This document shows, in pieces, positions 29,118 to 39,339 of a DNA stretch of 52,500 bases (the stretch's first letter is position 1; every line of letters begins with the position of its first letter). Position numbers and translations under genes: made by a program. This DNA comes from Prorocentrum cordatum (lineage: Eukaryota; Sar; Dinophyceae; Prorocentrales; Prorocentraceae), in the NCBI GenBank assembly GCA_963575745.1, contig CAUYUJ010007269.1, positions 80,001-132,500 on the forward strand, read 5' to 3'. A model generated the notes under the pieces. It made no database searches. It was not told the origin of the DNA and worked only from the letters and a program-made list of their open reading frames with translations.

Positions 29118-31620
29118 TTGTTCAAAACAGGCGTGAAGGGAGCCCCGTGGCGAGGGACGCAAGCAGGGGGGGGAGGGGCGGAGCAGGGGGGACAATCGCT
29201 GCACCGAGTTAGCTCGGTGCCTCCGGCGCGCCCGCGCACGCCGCCTGGCGGGAGCGCAGAGCCGCTCGCCACGCGCCCTCGTCGCGTCCGGCCCGCGCCG
29301 GCGGCAGCAGGAGCAGCGCGCTCACGCGCGGCAGCAAGGCGGGAGCCCAGCCCGCGCGCGGGTGAGCAGCTTGGGCGCCCCACCGTGGCGCCGCGCGGCC
29401 GCATTGTACGCAGACTGCCCAGCCAGGCCCCTGCGAGGCGGCGCGGGCCCGAAGAGCGCTTGGGCGGCCTCCGCCGCAGGCTGCGGGGGTGGATGTCGCA
29501 AGGGCCACGGGGCCCTCGGCGCCGCTGGCGGCACCGGCTGCGGCGGCCCGCTGCCGGCTGCGCGCCGGACGGTCCCCCAGCGGCGCCGCGCCGGGGGCCC
29601 GCCTGGCGCGGTGCCGTCGCTGTTGGCTTTGAGGGCCGCGAGCTTGGCAGTAAGGGGCCATTTGGCCCCAGAGGTCGGCGCGCGACCACTCCGCGGGCGC
29701 TGCCCCGCCCTGGACTGCCGCCACTCCGTTGTTCGCGTACATCGAATCTGCGATGACCTCCACCGGCCCACCAGCCAGCCCAAGCGCGCGCAAGGCAGCC
29801 GAGAGCTCGGCGCGCTGCGCGGTCTGCTCGCCATCGACAAGGCCCACGCGCTCCAGCTTGCCAGCTGGGTGCTCCGCGCGCGCCCCGAAGCCTGCCCTGG
29901 CCTGCACAGGGTCGGCCGTGTGCACGCAAGCACCGTCGGTCCACGCCCGCGTCCGTTGGCCCGCAACTCCCGCAGCAGCTGCGGCCAAGCTGGGGCAGCG
30001 CCGACAGCGGGAGCGGCCACATCGCCAAATCTGCAAGAACCGCCAAGCGTCCGCCCCACGGGAGGACTCCCGTCAGGGCCACCTCTGGCGGCAAGCAAGC
30101 CCGCGCCGCCGCGGAGGTGAGCCTGGCCGCCGCGAAGACGGCGTGCTTTGCTGAGGTCCTAGCGCGGGCAGTCCCAGATCCCAAGCGGCGCCAAGTGTCC
30201 GCGCCGCACTGCGGGCAGCCCGCTGGGCGGCTGAGGCCACACTCTCCATGACCACGCTGCCAGACAACACCGTGCGCAGCGCACCCGCGGCGTCAACGAC
30301 GACCCGCCCGTGCTTCAGGACCCGCCAGGTGGCCCAGCGATTGACGCCAGCGGCCACGTGGCCGAGTGGCCCGGCGCCCCGCCAGCTCCCAGGCCTCCCT
30401 GCGAGCCCAAGCCTCCAGCAGCACCCGCCTCGACTCGTCGCCTGAATAGGCCGCGCTCCGCCGCCAGTCGCCAGCCAGGCAGCGCCTCTGGCACGCCTGC
30501 CCACGCTTCACTGTCGGCCCCCAAGTGAAGCTCGATCGGCAATGCTCCTGGCCGCCGCCGCCAACGGCCCGAAGCCGCGGCCGTGCCTGGCTGCTGTGGC
30601 CCCCGCGGCCTCCCGCCACGGAGCGGCGGGGAAGCGGCCCCGGTGCACGGCCTTGGCTGCCTGCCACAGCGACGCCAAGGTCACGACGGTCAGCCGGTCA
30701 AGCCGCCAGCTCGGGCCCAGGACGCCGAGAACGATCTCCGCGGAAGCCCGCGCCGCGGCAAGCCGCTTGCCGCGCAGCCGTGCGCAGGGAAGCGAGCTCG
30801 CTCGCAGGGGGGCGCCCGCGCACCGCCCCGCCGAGGCCGGCCGCCGTGCCGGCCGCTACCCCCAGCAAGCAGCGGTGATCAGAGGCTACCGGCAGGCGGC
30901 CGACCCTGGCAAACCGGACCGTGGCGGCGCGGACCCAGGCCGCCTCCACCAGACAGCGGTTGGCTGGGCCGGCGCTCGCCGCGACTCCCGAACCCACTTC
31001 CCTCTCAACGCTGGCGCCGCCTGCCGCTGCCAGATCCCTCGACGCGGGCCCCCCTCGCAGGGTAATTGAGCACCCACGACCCCTGCCCCGCGGCGGTCTC
31101 CGGCGAGGCCCGGGCACCACTCGCGGCCTCGAGCACGCCGCCGCCGCGGATCCAGCGGTACAGCCGGCCCCGCCCATTGGCGAGGGCGCCCCCGGACCTT
31201 CCAGAGAGCTGTTTTTTAGCACTGGAGGCCTAAAAACCTAAAAAGCTGGGCGAAACGGCCTAAAACCAAGACGTAGAATAGCTTTGGGATAGGTTTTTAG
31301 GTCGGGTGCTATTTTTTAGCCCTCTTGGAAGGTCAGGGTCCTGGACCCACTCGCGCCAGGCGCTGCGCCGCCTCGTGCTCGCGCCCCCCCCTTGCGGCCT
31401 GCCGCGCGGCCCAGCAGCGCCTGCGGAAGCGGCGATGCCTCCTGCAGATCCGCCAACCGAGGGGACCACTCGGGATGCCCGGCGCCTGCGGCCCGGAGGG
31501 CCTAGAGGGTCGACGGGCACGCGCTGGGAGGCCGCCGAGGGGCGGCCCGGAGCGTGCCGAAGGCCTCGGAGGCGACGGAGCCGCAGCGCTGCGTCGGCTG
31601 CACCGTCCGCTGCCTCCCCG
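29118..31620 (-). pseudogene. Decayed non-LTR retrotransposon (LINE) ORF, 3' part
   Basis: On the minus strand the frame 30036-29209 contains an RNase H domain: TDGAC with Asp34, QTAQRAEL with Glu77 and IADSMYANNG with Asp97, correctly ordered and spaced for three of the four catalytic acids. Beyond it, CVQCGRAAPRW looks like the cysteine-containing tail of LINE polyproteins. Upstream on the minus strand (30700-31222) the segment SELASLRTAARQAACRG, followed in another frame by LTVVTLASLWQAAKAVH (about 30690), resembles the region between reverse transcriptase and RNase H in dinoflagellate-type LINEs. The pieces lie in different frames, so the element is frameshifted and inactive. The reverse transcriptase core was not found. 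It may continue beyond 31800, interrupted by two small TIR elements. GC content is markedly higher than in neighbours. Confidence 0.6.
31195..31334. mobile_element. 140-bp TIR element inside the LINE remnant
   Basis: The left arm GACCTTCCAGAGAGCT, then TTTTTTAGCAC, GGCCTAAAAACCT and AAGCT, pairs with the right arm AGCTTTGGGATAGG, TTTTTAGGTCGGGTGC and AGCCCTCTTGGAAGGTC. It has the size and structure of a MITE. It is much less GC-rich than the flanking LINE sequence. No target duplication was found. Confidence 0.75.
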
Positions 31621-31631
31621 TTCCCGCCCGC

Positions 31632-31788
31632 GTTGGGCCTGTCCCCCTACAGGCCGAGTTTGGACGAAATATAAAAAATGCACGAAGAATATACAACAAA
31701 TGTCGAAAAATAAGGAAAATGCTCCCCCACATAATTTTGTTGACTATTTTTTTAGAATGTTCCTCCTGTAGAGGGACAGGCCCGACTT
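31632..31788. mobile_element. ~155-bp TIR element, family P, copy 1, with target duplication
   Basis: The left end GTTGGGCCTGTCCCCCTACA is inverted at the right end (TGTAGAGGGACAGGCCCGAC). The flanks repeat CCCGCCCGC (31623-31631 and 31789-31797; 11 bp if the two preceding T are counted), which is a convincing target-site duplication. The interior is A/T-rich in a very GC-rich context. Copy 2 is at 38713-38863. Nonautonomous. Confidence 0.85.
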
Positions 31789-31797
31789 CCCGCCCGC

Positions 31798-32380
31798 TGC
31801 GGCTGCGTGCGGCGGCGCCAGAGTCGCAGGCAGGCCCCGCCGCGCAGCGGGCCCGCCATCGTGGAGCGCTTGCCGCAAGGCTGCGCCACGACCACCGCCG
31901 CCGTGGTGTCCCACGCGGCCTCCAGGGTCCAGCCGGGCGTGGCTGGGGTCTGGGAGCCCTCCAACACATTTTTTTGATTCGCGGGTCGAGAGCGCACCTC
32001 TTCCGGTCGAAGCTACGCGGGCCGCGCACAGCTTGAATTAACAAAGAGGGGGGGGGCACAAGGAGGGGCCTCACGTCAAGGCCAGGAGAGGGCAAAGCCC
32101 CAGAATCAGGCGGTGCCGAAGACGATGTGCTTGCAACGAGCCCTCCAACACACATCTAGAAATGAGTTCTGTATCCGAGATCCAGATATGAAAGTGTTTC
32201 CTTCCAGAGGGGGGAGAAGAGATCTGGAACATGAACCCTTCGCAAATGGTCATTGCAGAGCGATGGTGGATCGGAGAACGTACATCTGGAGCCTGGCATT
32301 CGATTTGGACCTTCCTGGACCACGCAACTTCCGGACCAAGATTGGCCAGACCTCAGCTCTTCAGAACCGGCGCCACGGAG
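31798..32380. other. Possible upstream LINE sequence, then unrecognised DNA
   Basis: From 31798 to about 31970 the minus strand reads TPGWTLEAAWDTTAAVV and is GC-rich like the LINE remnant, so it may be its continuation. Two sites share AGCCCTCCAACACA (31957 and 32140). Nothing else is supported. Confidence 0.35.
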
Positions 32381-32387
32381 ACTCTGA

Positions 32388-32480
32388 CAGGCGCACCCGA
32401 AACAGCACAGGCAAGTCCGGAAACGAAATCCGCCTCCTGGTCATGACATTACTGCTCTCCTCTCTTTATTGCCGCCCTCC
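32388..32480 (+). repeat. Dispersed repeat E, copy 1
   Basis: GCGCACCCGAAACAGCAC, then GGCAAGTCCGG, then CCGCCTCCTGGTCAT and ACTGCTCTCCTCTC. Found again at 33541-33620 and, without the first half, at 33778-33845. Confidence 0.8.
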
Positions 32481-32689
32481 ATACTCGGGAGCGGCCAAGA
32501 GGGGGGTGTCCAAGAGGGGGGGGTGCAAATCATGACCGGCGGCATGTGCTCGGCCCAGCGGGGGGGCCAGGGACGTAATGAAATTCGCCGGCCCAACGGG
32601 CCAGAGGCGTGCTAAGATCTCCGGTAACTGGTTAAGAATTCTCTAGTTCGCGCGCGCGGGGCGGCCCCTAGGGGTCCCCGGACGAAAAG

Positions 32690-33380
32690 TACCCCGGCAA
32701 GGTCCTGAGAGAGTCCCGGGAGGAGTCCCCCAGAGCGCTCCAGGAGCGCTCCATGAGCGCACCAACAGGGCTCCGAGACGTCCCCGAGAGCCCCAAGAAA
32801 GGCCAAGAGGCCCCCAAGAGGCCCCCAAGATGGTACACGAGGGGTCCGACATGCCACAAGATCGCTCCAAGACGCCCAAGATAGCCCCCAGACGCCCCAA
32901 GAGGCCTCCAAGAGCACTCCCAAGAGGGCCCCCGGAGGCAAAATTCATTGTTTTTCCTTAGGTTTTTGAGAGATTTTGGAGCTTCCACCTTTTCGGTTCC
33001 CGACGCCCCAAGACGGCCCCAGAGGCCCCCAAGATCGCCCCAAGAGGGCCCAAGAGGCCCCCAAGAGGGCCCCAAGATGGCCCAAGAGGGCTCGAAGACG
33101 GCCCAAGAAGCCTCCAAGACGGTCCAAGAGGGCCCCAAGAACACCCCCAAAGGGGCCCCAGAGAGGGAACACGAAACAAAATTTCGCGCCCTCGGCCCTA
33201 AGAAGCCCCTACGAGGCCCCAAGAGGCCCCTAAGAGGCCCCAAGAGGCCCCCACGAGGCCCTCAGGAGGCCCCCAAGAGTCCCCCAAGCGGCCCCAGGAG
33301 GCCCCCCAAATGCCCCCCCGAGCGCCCCAGGAGTCCCCCAAACGGCCCCAGGAACCCCCAAAGCGCCGCATTGACACCAG
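32690..33380 (+). repeat. CCCCAAGAGG tract, ~690 bp
   Basis: Imperfect 10-15 bp units (GGCCCCAAGA, GGCCCCCAAGAGG, CTCCAAGACGGCCC). A less repetitive 60-bp segment at about 32940-33000 (TTTTTCCTTAGGTTTTTGAG) resembles those found inside the composite repeats. The minus strand reads as Gly-Leu-Leu-Gly-Pro repeats. Not credible proteins. Confidence 0.8.
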
Positions 33381-33540
33381 GCCCTCGGGCAAACGGCAGA
33401 CATGAGACCGTATGGGCCGGCGGAATGAGCGAAGCGATTCAATAAGAAGAGGCGCCATGAAATCAGAGGAAAAATCATGGCCCGCGCCATGAAATCCCCC
33501 CCCCTAGTCATCACCCCTCGCTCTTCCGCTCCCGATGACA

Positions 33541-33845
33541 AGCGCACCCGAAACAGCACGGGCAAGTCTGGATACGACATCCGCCTCCTGGCCATTACAT
33601 CACTGCTCTCCTCTCGGGGATGGACAGACCCCCCTTTAGTAAAACGTGGTTTAGTGAAAACGACCTGAGGCCCAAACCTGGCGGGCGCAAGCCTGGAAAA
33701 TAACGGCCACGGCGCCCTCTCGAGAACCGAAAACGGACAATTCACTAATCGACGTGTCACTGTTGGGGGTTCTGTCCACCTCCGACTCCTGGTCATTACA
33801 TTACTGCTCTCCTCTCTTCATTGCCGCTTTCCGTACACGTGGTCG
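33541..33845 (+). repeat. Dispersed repeat E, copies 2 and 3
   Basis: Copy 2 (33541-33620) carries the full GCGCACCCGAAACAGCAC unit. Copy 3 (33778-33845) starts at TCCTGGTCATTACATTACTG and continues with the TCATTGCCGC extension also seen after copy 1. The DNA between them has no recognisable gene. Confidence 0.75.
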
Positions 33846-34700
33846 ACACCTTCTCCCGTCCTTGCCCCGCCGGGCACGGAGGAGACCGAGACCGAGGAGA
33901 TGCCGACCATGCTCGAGGCTGCAGACTCCTCGGGGAAAGCGTCTGCTGCAGGATGTTTCAAAAGAGGCCATGTCCTCCCCCTCCTCCTACCCGCCTGAGG
34001 CAAACATCGATCAACTTCAATTCCTCCTCCTGCTCCGGGACATGCTGCGTGATCAAAACGCTGCGCGCATCCGCACTGCCACCGCAATTCTCTGCATCGA
34101 CCCCACTCCCGCGCAAGGGTGGTCATGCGCACCAGTGAAGCGGCACGTGCTTGTAAACATCTTCGTGTGGTGCTGCCACGCTGATGTGTGCGGACGCCTT
34201 CGCGAATAATGCGAAGCGCCGTGCACGAGACTTGCTCGCATGCGGCCCCGCTGATGCTGGCATGCAGCTAGGGGCCCCATCGGCACGCTGGTATTGACAT
34301 TCATGCATTCGGGGTGGACGCCAGTGCAGCCCGACGGATGCGCAGAGCTGGAAACTGGAAGTGTGTCAGTGGTTATTGGGCCCTGATGCGTACTCCGCTC
34401 ACAAGGACGTCCGAGAGCGGTTGGTGCTAAGTGTCCGAAAGTAGCTGAGGCGACAGGCCATCAAGCACGAACGAGGTTCCTGCCGCGAGGAGAAGGACTT
34501 CGTCCAGGAGGCCGGCATCCTCGAGGCAACAGCATTATGCGCCGCCTGAACTAGGCCACAGGGAACGGACGATGAGGATCGAGGCGATGAGAGTACAGGG
34601 CAGGTTTTAATACATAGGATGTTTAAAAATATTGGATTTTTGTATATGGTTAATGTAGGAATAAATGAATGCACGAACTCATCGATGTTTTTAATGCTAA
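33846..34700. other. No recognisable gene
   Basis: Mixed sequence. The frame on the plus strand at 33754-34209 is 151 codons and Arg/Pro-rich at the start, with no family recognised. Around 34600-34700 the DNA becomes AT-rich. Confidence 0.4.
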
Positions 34701-34709
34701 TTCCCTGCA

Positions 34710-34749
34710 TTTTTAATACATGATCTGCACGCGGAGCATGTATTAAAAA
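34710..34749. repeat. 13-bp perfect hairpin
   Basis: TTTTTAATACATG at 34710-34722 pairs with CATGTATTAAAAA at 34737-34749 around a 14-nt GC-rich loop. A related TTTTAATACATA occurs near 34604. A hairpin of this kind could be a terminator, an element end or a transcript 3' structure. Confidence 0.7.
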
Positions 34750-35320
34750 CGGCACTGTAAGGAAGAGGAGGGCGGATGGAAGAGGTGGCGGAAAGAGGAT
34801 GGACGAGGAGGGCGGAGAAAGAGAAGCGTGCGGGCCCTTCCGGCATGAAAGGAGCCTCTCGGCGCCGCCGATCCACACTACTCCGCGAATAATTAGGAGC
34901 ACGAGGACGACGAGACCGAGGAAGGAAGAGTAACACATAAGATGAAGCCAGGACGAGGAAAAAAACAGGTACGAATAATTCAAGAATGTCTGAGATCTGG
35001 CGACTCTGCGCCGCGGAACGCTCTGCGAGCTTTCCAGAACGCTCTGGAACGGATATATCATCGTCCTAGCCCTGTCCGACTACATCCGCTCAAATCCCGC
35101 GTCACCCACCCCACTCTGGAACGATCTGGCAAGGGTTTGGAGAATGGCGTTTCGGTGCCTGCCCGCACAGATGGCGCAGGGTGGACCTGGGCTCTCCTGA
35201 AGTCCCGCACGCGGGAAGAAACTCGCCGTTATCCTTAGCACCGCGCCCCCCAAAAACGGGACGATTTTAGCCGAACGACAATTTTAGCACCACGCCGAAA
35301 AGCAAAACAAAAAAACATGT
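34750..35320. other. No recognisable gene
   Basis: Mixed sequence. The motif TTAGCACCGCG or TTTTAGCACCACG appears near 35236 and 35285 and recurs at 28283, 35540, 35713 and 36330. GAACGCTCTGGAACGG near 35038 resembles a palindromic stretch at 44905-44955. Confidence 0.4.
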
Positions 35321-35349
35321 CATATCCTCCCTGGCTTGTTGTCAAAATG

Positions 35350-35630
35350 TTGTCTTCGCCTCACCGCCGAGCGCACTCGTTCAAAGAAATTGCGCGAGTT
35401 CCACGGATTGAAGAGGCTCGCATTCAAAATGTGGCTCTCGCTATTGCGCCGCGCGCATACATGATGTTTTGCTCCTCTGCAGAGATTCACAAATTCCAAG
35501 GATTGAAAACGATTCGTTCTGAAAAAAGGAGCCTTCGCCTTAGCACCGCGCACGTTCGATATATAAATATTGCACGAACTTCGAAGATTGAGTTCGGCCG
35601 GTTTCAGAATCTTTGCGATTCCTGGTGTAA
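35350..35630 (+). repeat. Three diverged tandem units of ~110 bp
   Basis: Each unit has a GCGC(A/C)-start, then TTCCACGGATTGAAGAGG (35399), TTCCAAGGATTGAAAACG (35493) or TTCGAAGATTGAGTTCGG (35579). Each then has an ATTC-AAAAT or CAGAAT end. They are strongly diverged. Confidence 0.55.
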
Positions 35631-36350
35631 TCCGTAACGAGAAAATGATTTCCATCGGCTGTCCTCGGGGGTGGTCCACCCCGCGGTACCGCCCCCGCCT
35701 CGCACAGAGCCTTATCTTAACACCGCGGAACGGCGAAAATAAATAGACCCCGTCCACGAGTAGCCGTAGTAGTGATAATGCGACAGTGGAACTAATCCAT
35801 GCATGTGGCTACGTACTGGGGTAGAGGCAAGAACAAGCGGAATAGCCGAACTGGTAGCACTCGTGATCGTAGTACGGGCGGTACGAATAGCACGAGCGCG
35901 ATTACTTACTAGTAGCCATAGCGATCGTAGTAGCATTGCGAAGGGCACTTTTTCAGTAGTGATATTAGGTTGCGCGGCGTAATTATCGTATTAGGTTGCG
36001 CGGCGTAATTCTCACGCCGAGGTACACATAGTGGTAGCTGGAGGCGTAATATTCTTACTTTGTGGTAGTGGTAGAACTTCGAGGCGGACTTTAACCGTCA
36101 TTTGTGTTTCCCATCACCGTCGCCGCTCTACTCCCCGCGAAGCACACGGAGCACGAACGACACGTCACACGAATTGAAAGATTTCGACAAGGGGACTCGA
36201 GTCCAAAGTTTCCGCTCTCTTGCTGCCCACCGCCCTGTGGCATTTTTAACGAGAAAGTGATAATTCAGTCGGCTGCCCTCGGGGGGGCCACCCCAAAATA
36301 CCGCTCCCGCAACGCACGGGGCGTCATCTTAGAACCGCGGAGCGATGAAT
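35630..36350 (+). repeat. Direct repeat pair of ~110 bp and a 26-bp tandem duplication
   Basis: 35635-35740 matches 36245-36350: AACGAGAAA(A/G)TGAT, CGGCTG(T/C)CCTCGGGGG, CCACCCC, TACCGC(C/T)CCCGC, and CATCTTA or TATCTTA followed by ACCGCGGA. Between them, TATTAGGTTGCGCGGCGTAA is duplicated at 35963 and 35989. The rest (35760-36060) is rich in GTAGTA and GTAGCA motifs. No protein was recognised. Confidence 0.65.
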
Positions 36351-36412
36351 TAGCCTGGCGAAGGACCCAACCATATGCAGTTGCGAGAACCGTCTTTGTG
36401 AGCATCGCATTC

Positions 36413-36885
36413 GGTGGGGCTCCCTATGGGGCCACGAAGTGCTGTCCTGGGCGGGGAGAAGCATGCGAACGCCCCCATTGCGACCTTCGGTGGAGCTCCC
36501 GATGGGGCCACGAAACGCTGTCCTGGGTGAAGGAAATGCATGCCAACACCCCCACTGAGGCCTTCGGTGGAGCTTTCTGTGGGGCCACGAAACGCTGTCC
36601 TGCGTGGGGGAGACGCTTGCGAACACCCCGATTGAGGCCTTCGGTGGAGCTCCCTATGGGGCCACGAAACGCTGTCCTGGGCGGGGGAGACGCATGCAAA
36701 CACCCTCAGTGGGGCATTCGGTGGAGCTCCCTCTGGGGCCACGAAACGGTGTCCTGGGTGGGGAAGACGCATGCTAACACCCCCATTGAAGCCTTCGGTG
36801 AAGCCCCCTGGGGCTGCGAAATACTGTCCTGGGTGGGGAAACGCATGCGAACACCCCTACTGGGGCCTTCGGTCCCCCCTCGCCC
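36413..36885 (+). repeat. 77-bp tandem array, ~6 units
   Basis: Units start GGTGGAGCTCCCTATGGGGC at 36413, 36489, 36566, 36643, 36720 and 36797, contain CACGAAACGCTGTCCTGGG and a GACGCATGC, and end GGCCTTC or GGCATTC. The array is preceded by a 26-bp leader (CCTGGCGAAGG, then ACCCAACCATATGCA) at 36354-36379. The identical leader precedes the 90-bp array at 41610. The 90-bp unit looks like a 13-bp longer derivative. Confidence 0.85.
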
Positions 36886-37500
36886 CGCTAGCCCTGTTCC
36901 TGGACCCAGCCTCCCCACCTGGCCCAGCCTCGAAAAATCTATCGCGCCTCAGCTGCCAACAAAATTAATTCGAGCAGGTCCCAATCGACAACCGCTGATT
37001 CAGCACCGGGGCGCCCTGGCCCCACCTGCTCTCCTCCTCCTCCTCCTCCGCCTCCTCCTCCTCCTCCTTGTTTCTTCGATCCCCCCATCTGCGCCTCCTC
37101 CTCCTCCTCCTCCTCCTCCTCCTCCTCCTCCGCCTGCGCCTCCTGCTCCTGCTCCTCCTCCTCCTCCTCCTCCTCCTCCTCCTCCTCCTCCTTCTCTCCT
37201 CAAAGGTGCAAGAGCCAGAGCACGCGTGCCACTTGTCACAATGACACCGAATGCACGCTCTGCGCTGCGCCGAGCGCGAACATCCTCGCGCTCTTGCGTG
37301 AACCGCTGGAGGAGAGCAAACCTCCGACCCAGACTGGGAAGCGCGACTACATCTTGGCGCCCCCGCGGGTGAAATAATTAGATGAAGGGGGAGGGCGGGA
37401 TAAGGACCACCTGCGCCTGCTCTCCTCTCATCTCCTCCTCCTCCTCCTCCTCCTCCTCCTCCTCGTCCTCCTCCTCCCCTCATCATCTCTAGGACATATC
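36886..37500. other. CCT microsatellites, no gene
   Basis: Short patches of CCTCCT at 37030-37075, 37097-37132, 37150-37196 and 37430-37470. Poly-Pro and Arg frames over them are not credible. Confidence 0.7.
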
Positions 37501-38290
37501 ATGTTCGTCGCGGCTGTTTTTGTTGTGGTCCTGGGGCCCAAATACGGTGCGACTCAGAAACACCCATCTCCGGATTTTCGCAAGACGCCTGGACATGTTT
37601 GTCCCCCCCAGGACACCCAGGCTGCGTTCTGGCCAGAATTTCGAGGCAGGTCCAGCCATGGCCACAGGGGCACCCTAGGACTTTCAAACGGCTCCACGAC
37701 ATGTCAACGTTTCGATTCCAGATCCTCCTCCCTCCTCCTCCCCGCCTGGAAAACTCGTGGGCCCCCGCGGAGGCCTCGACTCCCTCCCGCGGACCGCGAT
37801 TTCCCACCCGCATCGTCTATCGACCACGCACCGGCCCCAGGGAGAACCGCCGGGCCTGCGCAGAGCATGGCGCGAGAAGCCCAGCCGTGCAGAGCTCGGC
37901 GGGGCGGGCGGGCACATTGGACCGCGGGCGGCCCCGCGCGGCCGGGCTGTCCCAGAAGGCCGCCCAACTCTCGGACGCGTTCTGGAAGAAGCTCACCGCG
38001 CGGCCCGACACGGCCACCTCGGCGGCCGTCCCCGCACTCGGCGGCCTCCGTGGGCCATCGGCGGCGCCTGGCGGCCCCAGCCCTCGGCGGCCGTCGGGGG
38101 CGTTCGGTCGGCGGCCGTCGGGGGGACGACCCCCTCCTCCCCCCTCACAGGAGGCGACGACGAAGCCGAAGATCAGTGAACCCTGACCTGGCATGTGGAA
38201 TCTGGCGTCGTGAACGCGTCAACCGCGGCGCGCTCGCTCGCCCCACTTCGGGGCGTGGGGCCAGCGATGCGGCTCGCAAGTCATGCGCAA
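37501..38290 (+). other. Possible unrecognised coding piece
   Basis: A plus-strand frame of about 195 codons ends at 38186. Its second half, GRPRAAGLSQKAAQLSDAFW, looks more protein-like than the rest. The tail is Pro/Gly-rich. GC content is high. It could be an exon of a retroelement or host gene, but no family is recognisable. Confidence 0.25.
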
Positions 38291-38297
38291 AGATAAT

Positions 38298-38501
38298 CGG
38301 GGAGACGTAAGACCCGGGTACGGGGGACTCGGAAATCCCCGACGAGGTCGTCAAAAAAATGACGAGGCCGAGCCTGCATTTTGACGAGGCCTCCCGCTGC
38401 AGACATCCCACGAAACTCCTCCTCGTCAAAATCCGAGTCGCGGTCGTCAAAAAACGATGGCGAACCCGAGTCCCGGCAAACCCGGGTCTTACGCTCCCCC
38501 G
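38298..38501. mobile_element. 204-bp TIR element with AGATAA target duplication
   Basis: The left end CGGGGAGACGTAAGACCCGG, then GTACGGGGGACTCGG, is the inverse of the right end (CCGAGTCCCGGC, then AAACCCGGGTCTTACG and CTCCCCCG), giving arms of about 35 bp. AGATAA flanks it on both sides (38291-38296 and 38502-38507, with one extra T on the left). The interior has repeated GACGAGG and GTCAAAAAA motifs and no gene. Confidence 0.85.
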
Positions 38502-38712
38502 AGATAAGCATCACAGGTTTTGTTACAGGGCGTGGGGGACCACCTGTGCCGAAACGGCAAACAAGCGACCACGCACGCCGTAGAGCAGGACTTTCTCGAC
38601 AAGAGGCCTGTCTGCGCAAGGAGCCCAGGCCCCCGACCTCCAAGGAGTCCGAATCGTGGACTCCTTGCCAACCCTTTTGAACCCAAGAGGCCCAGGACAC
38701 CCAAGAAAAGAC

Positions 38713-38863
38713 TACTCGGGCGTGTCCCCTTACAGGGGGATTTTGGACGAAAAATAACAAGTACGCAACACATGCTCAAAAGATGCCCACTCAAAAATAG
38801 TCCCCAGACTATTCTTTGATTATTCTTGAAGATTCCCCCTGTAGAGAGGGACAGGCCCGACTT
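38713..38863. mobile_element. ~151-bp TIR element, family P, copy 2
   Basis: Ends CGGGCGTGTCCCCTTACAGG and CCTGTAGAGAGGGACAGGCC match those of 31632-31788. Both copies also share TTTGGACGAAA(A/T)ATAA just inside the left end. AAAGAC at 38707-38712 and 38864-38869 may be the target duplication. Its length differs from the 9-11 bp seen at copy 1, so this is uncertain. Confidence 0.8.
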
Positions 38864-39220
38864 AAAGACGCACAGAGGTGCAAAGGCAAGCGCGGTGGAG
38901 GCAGGGAGGTTGAGAACCGCAGGCACCTGGACAATCTTAGACATCCCCAGTCCAGTCGTGCTGAAGTACGCCTGGAGTCTCCGAGGTCGCCATCGGGTCC
39001 CGCCAGAGACCTGGCCCGAGCCGCGAAGAGATGGGAGCTCGAGGCGAAGGCTCACTCGACGCAGATTCCGTTGAAGAAGCAGAGGCTCCTGGACACTTGA
39101 AGGATTATCCTAGCATAGGGCCTGGACTTTCAGGAGGCTCAAGGCATCCCCACAGGCGCGCGGGAGGAGAGCCTGCCGTTCCTCCCCTGAGGGGCTCTGC
39201 GCCATCAGCCCCTGCTGGTC

Positions 39221-39339
39221 ATCGCTCGGACGTCCATTCCCTGTGTTTTTTTCGGTTTCGTGCGTGGTTGTTTCGCGAACTGATCAAGGATGCTCCTCGA
39301 TGGTCCTCGCCAAAGGAAACATGCACACGTCCGAGCGAT
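39221..39339. mobile_element. 119-bp element with 13-bp perfect TIR
   Basis: ATCGCTCGGACGT at 39221-39233 is the exact inverse of ACGTCCGAGCGAT at 39327-39339. The interior (TGTTTTTTTCGGTTTCGTGC) is T-rich. No coding capacity and no clear target duplication. Confidence 0.7.

Noticed and set aside
35890-35930. Relict spliced-leader sequence (TAGCCAT match)
   Set aside because: Only a 7-base match (AGTAGCCATAGCG); the rest of the dinoflagellate leader is absent.
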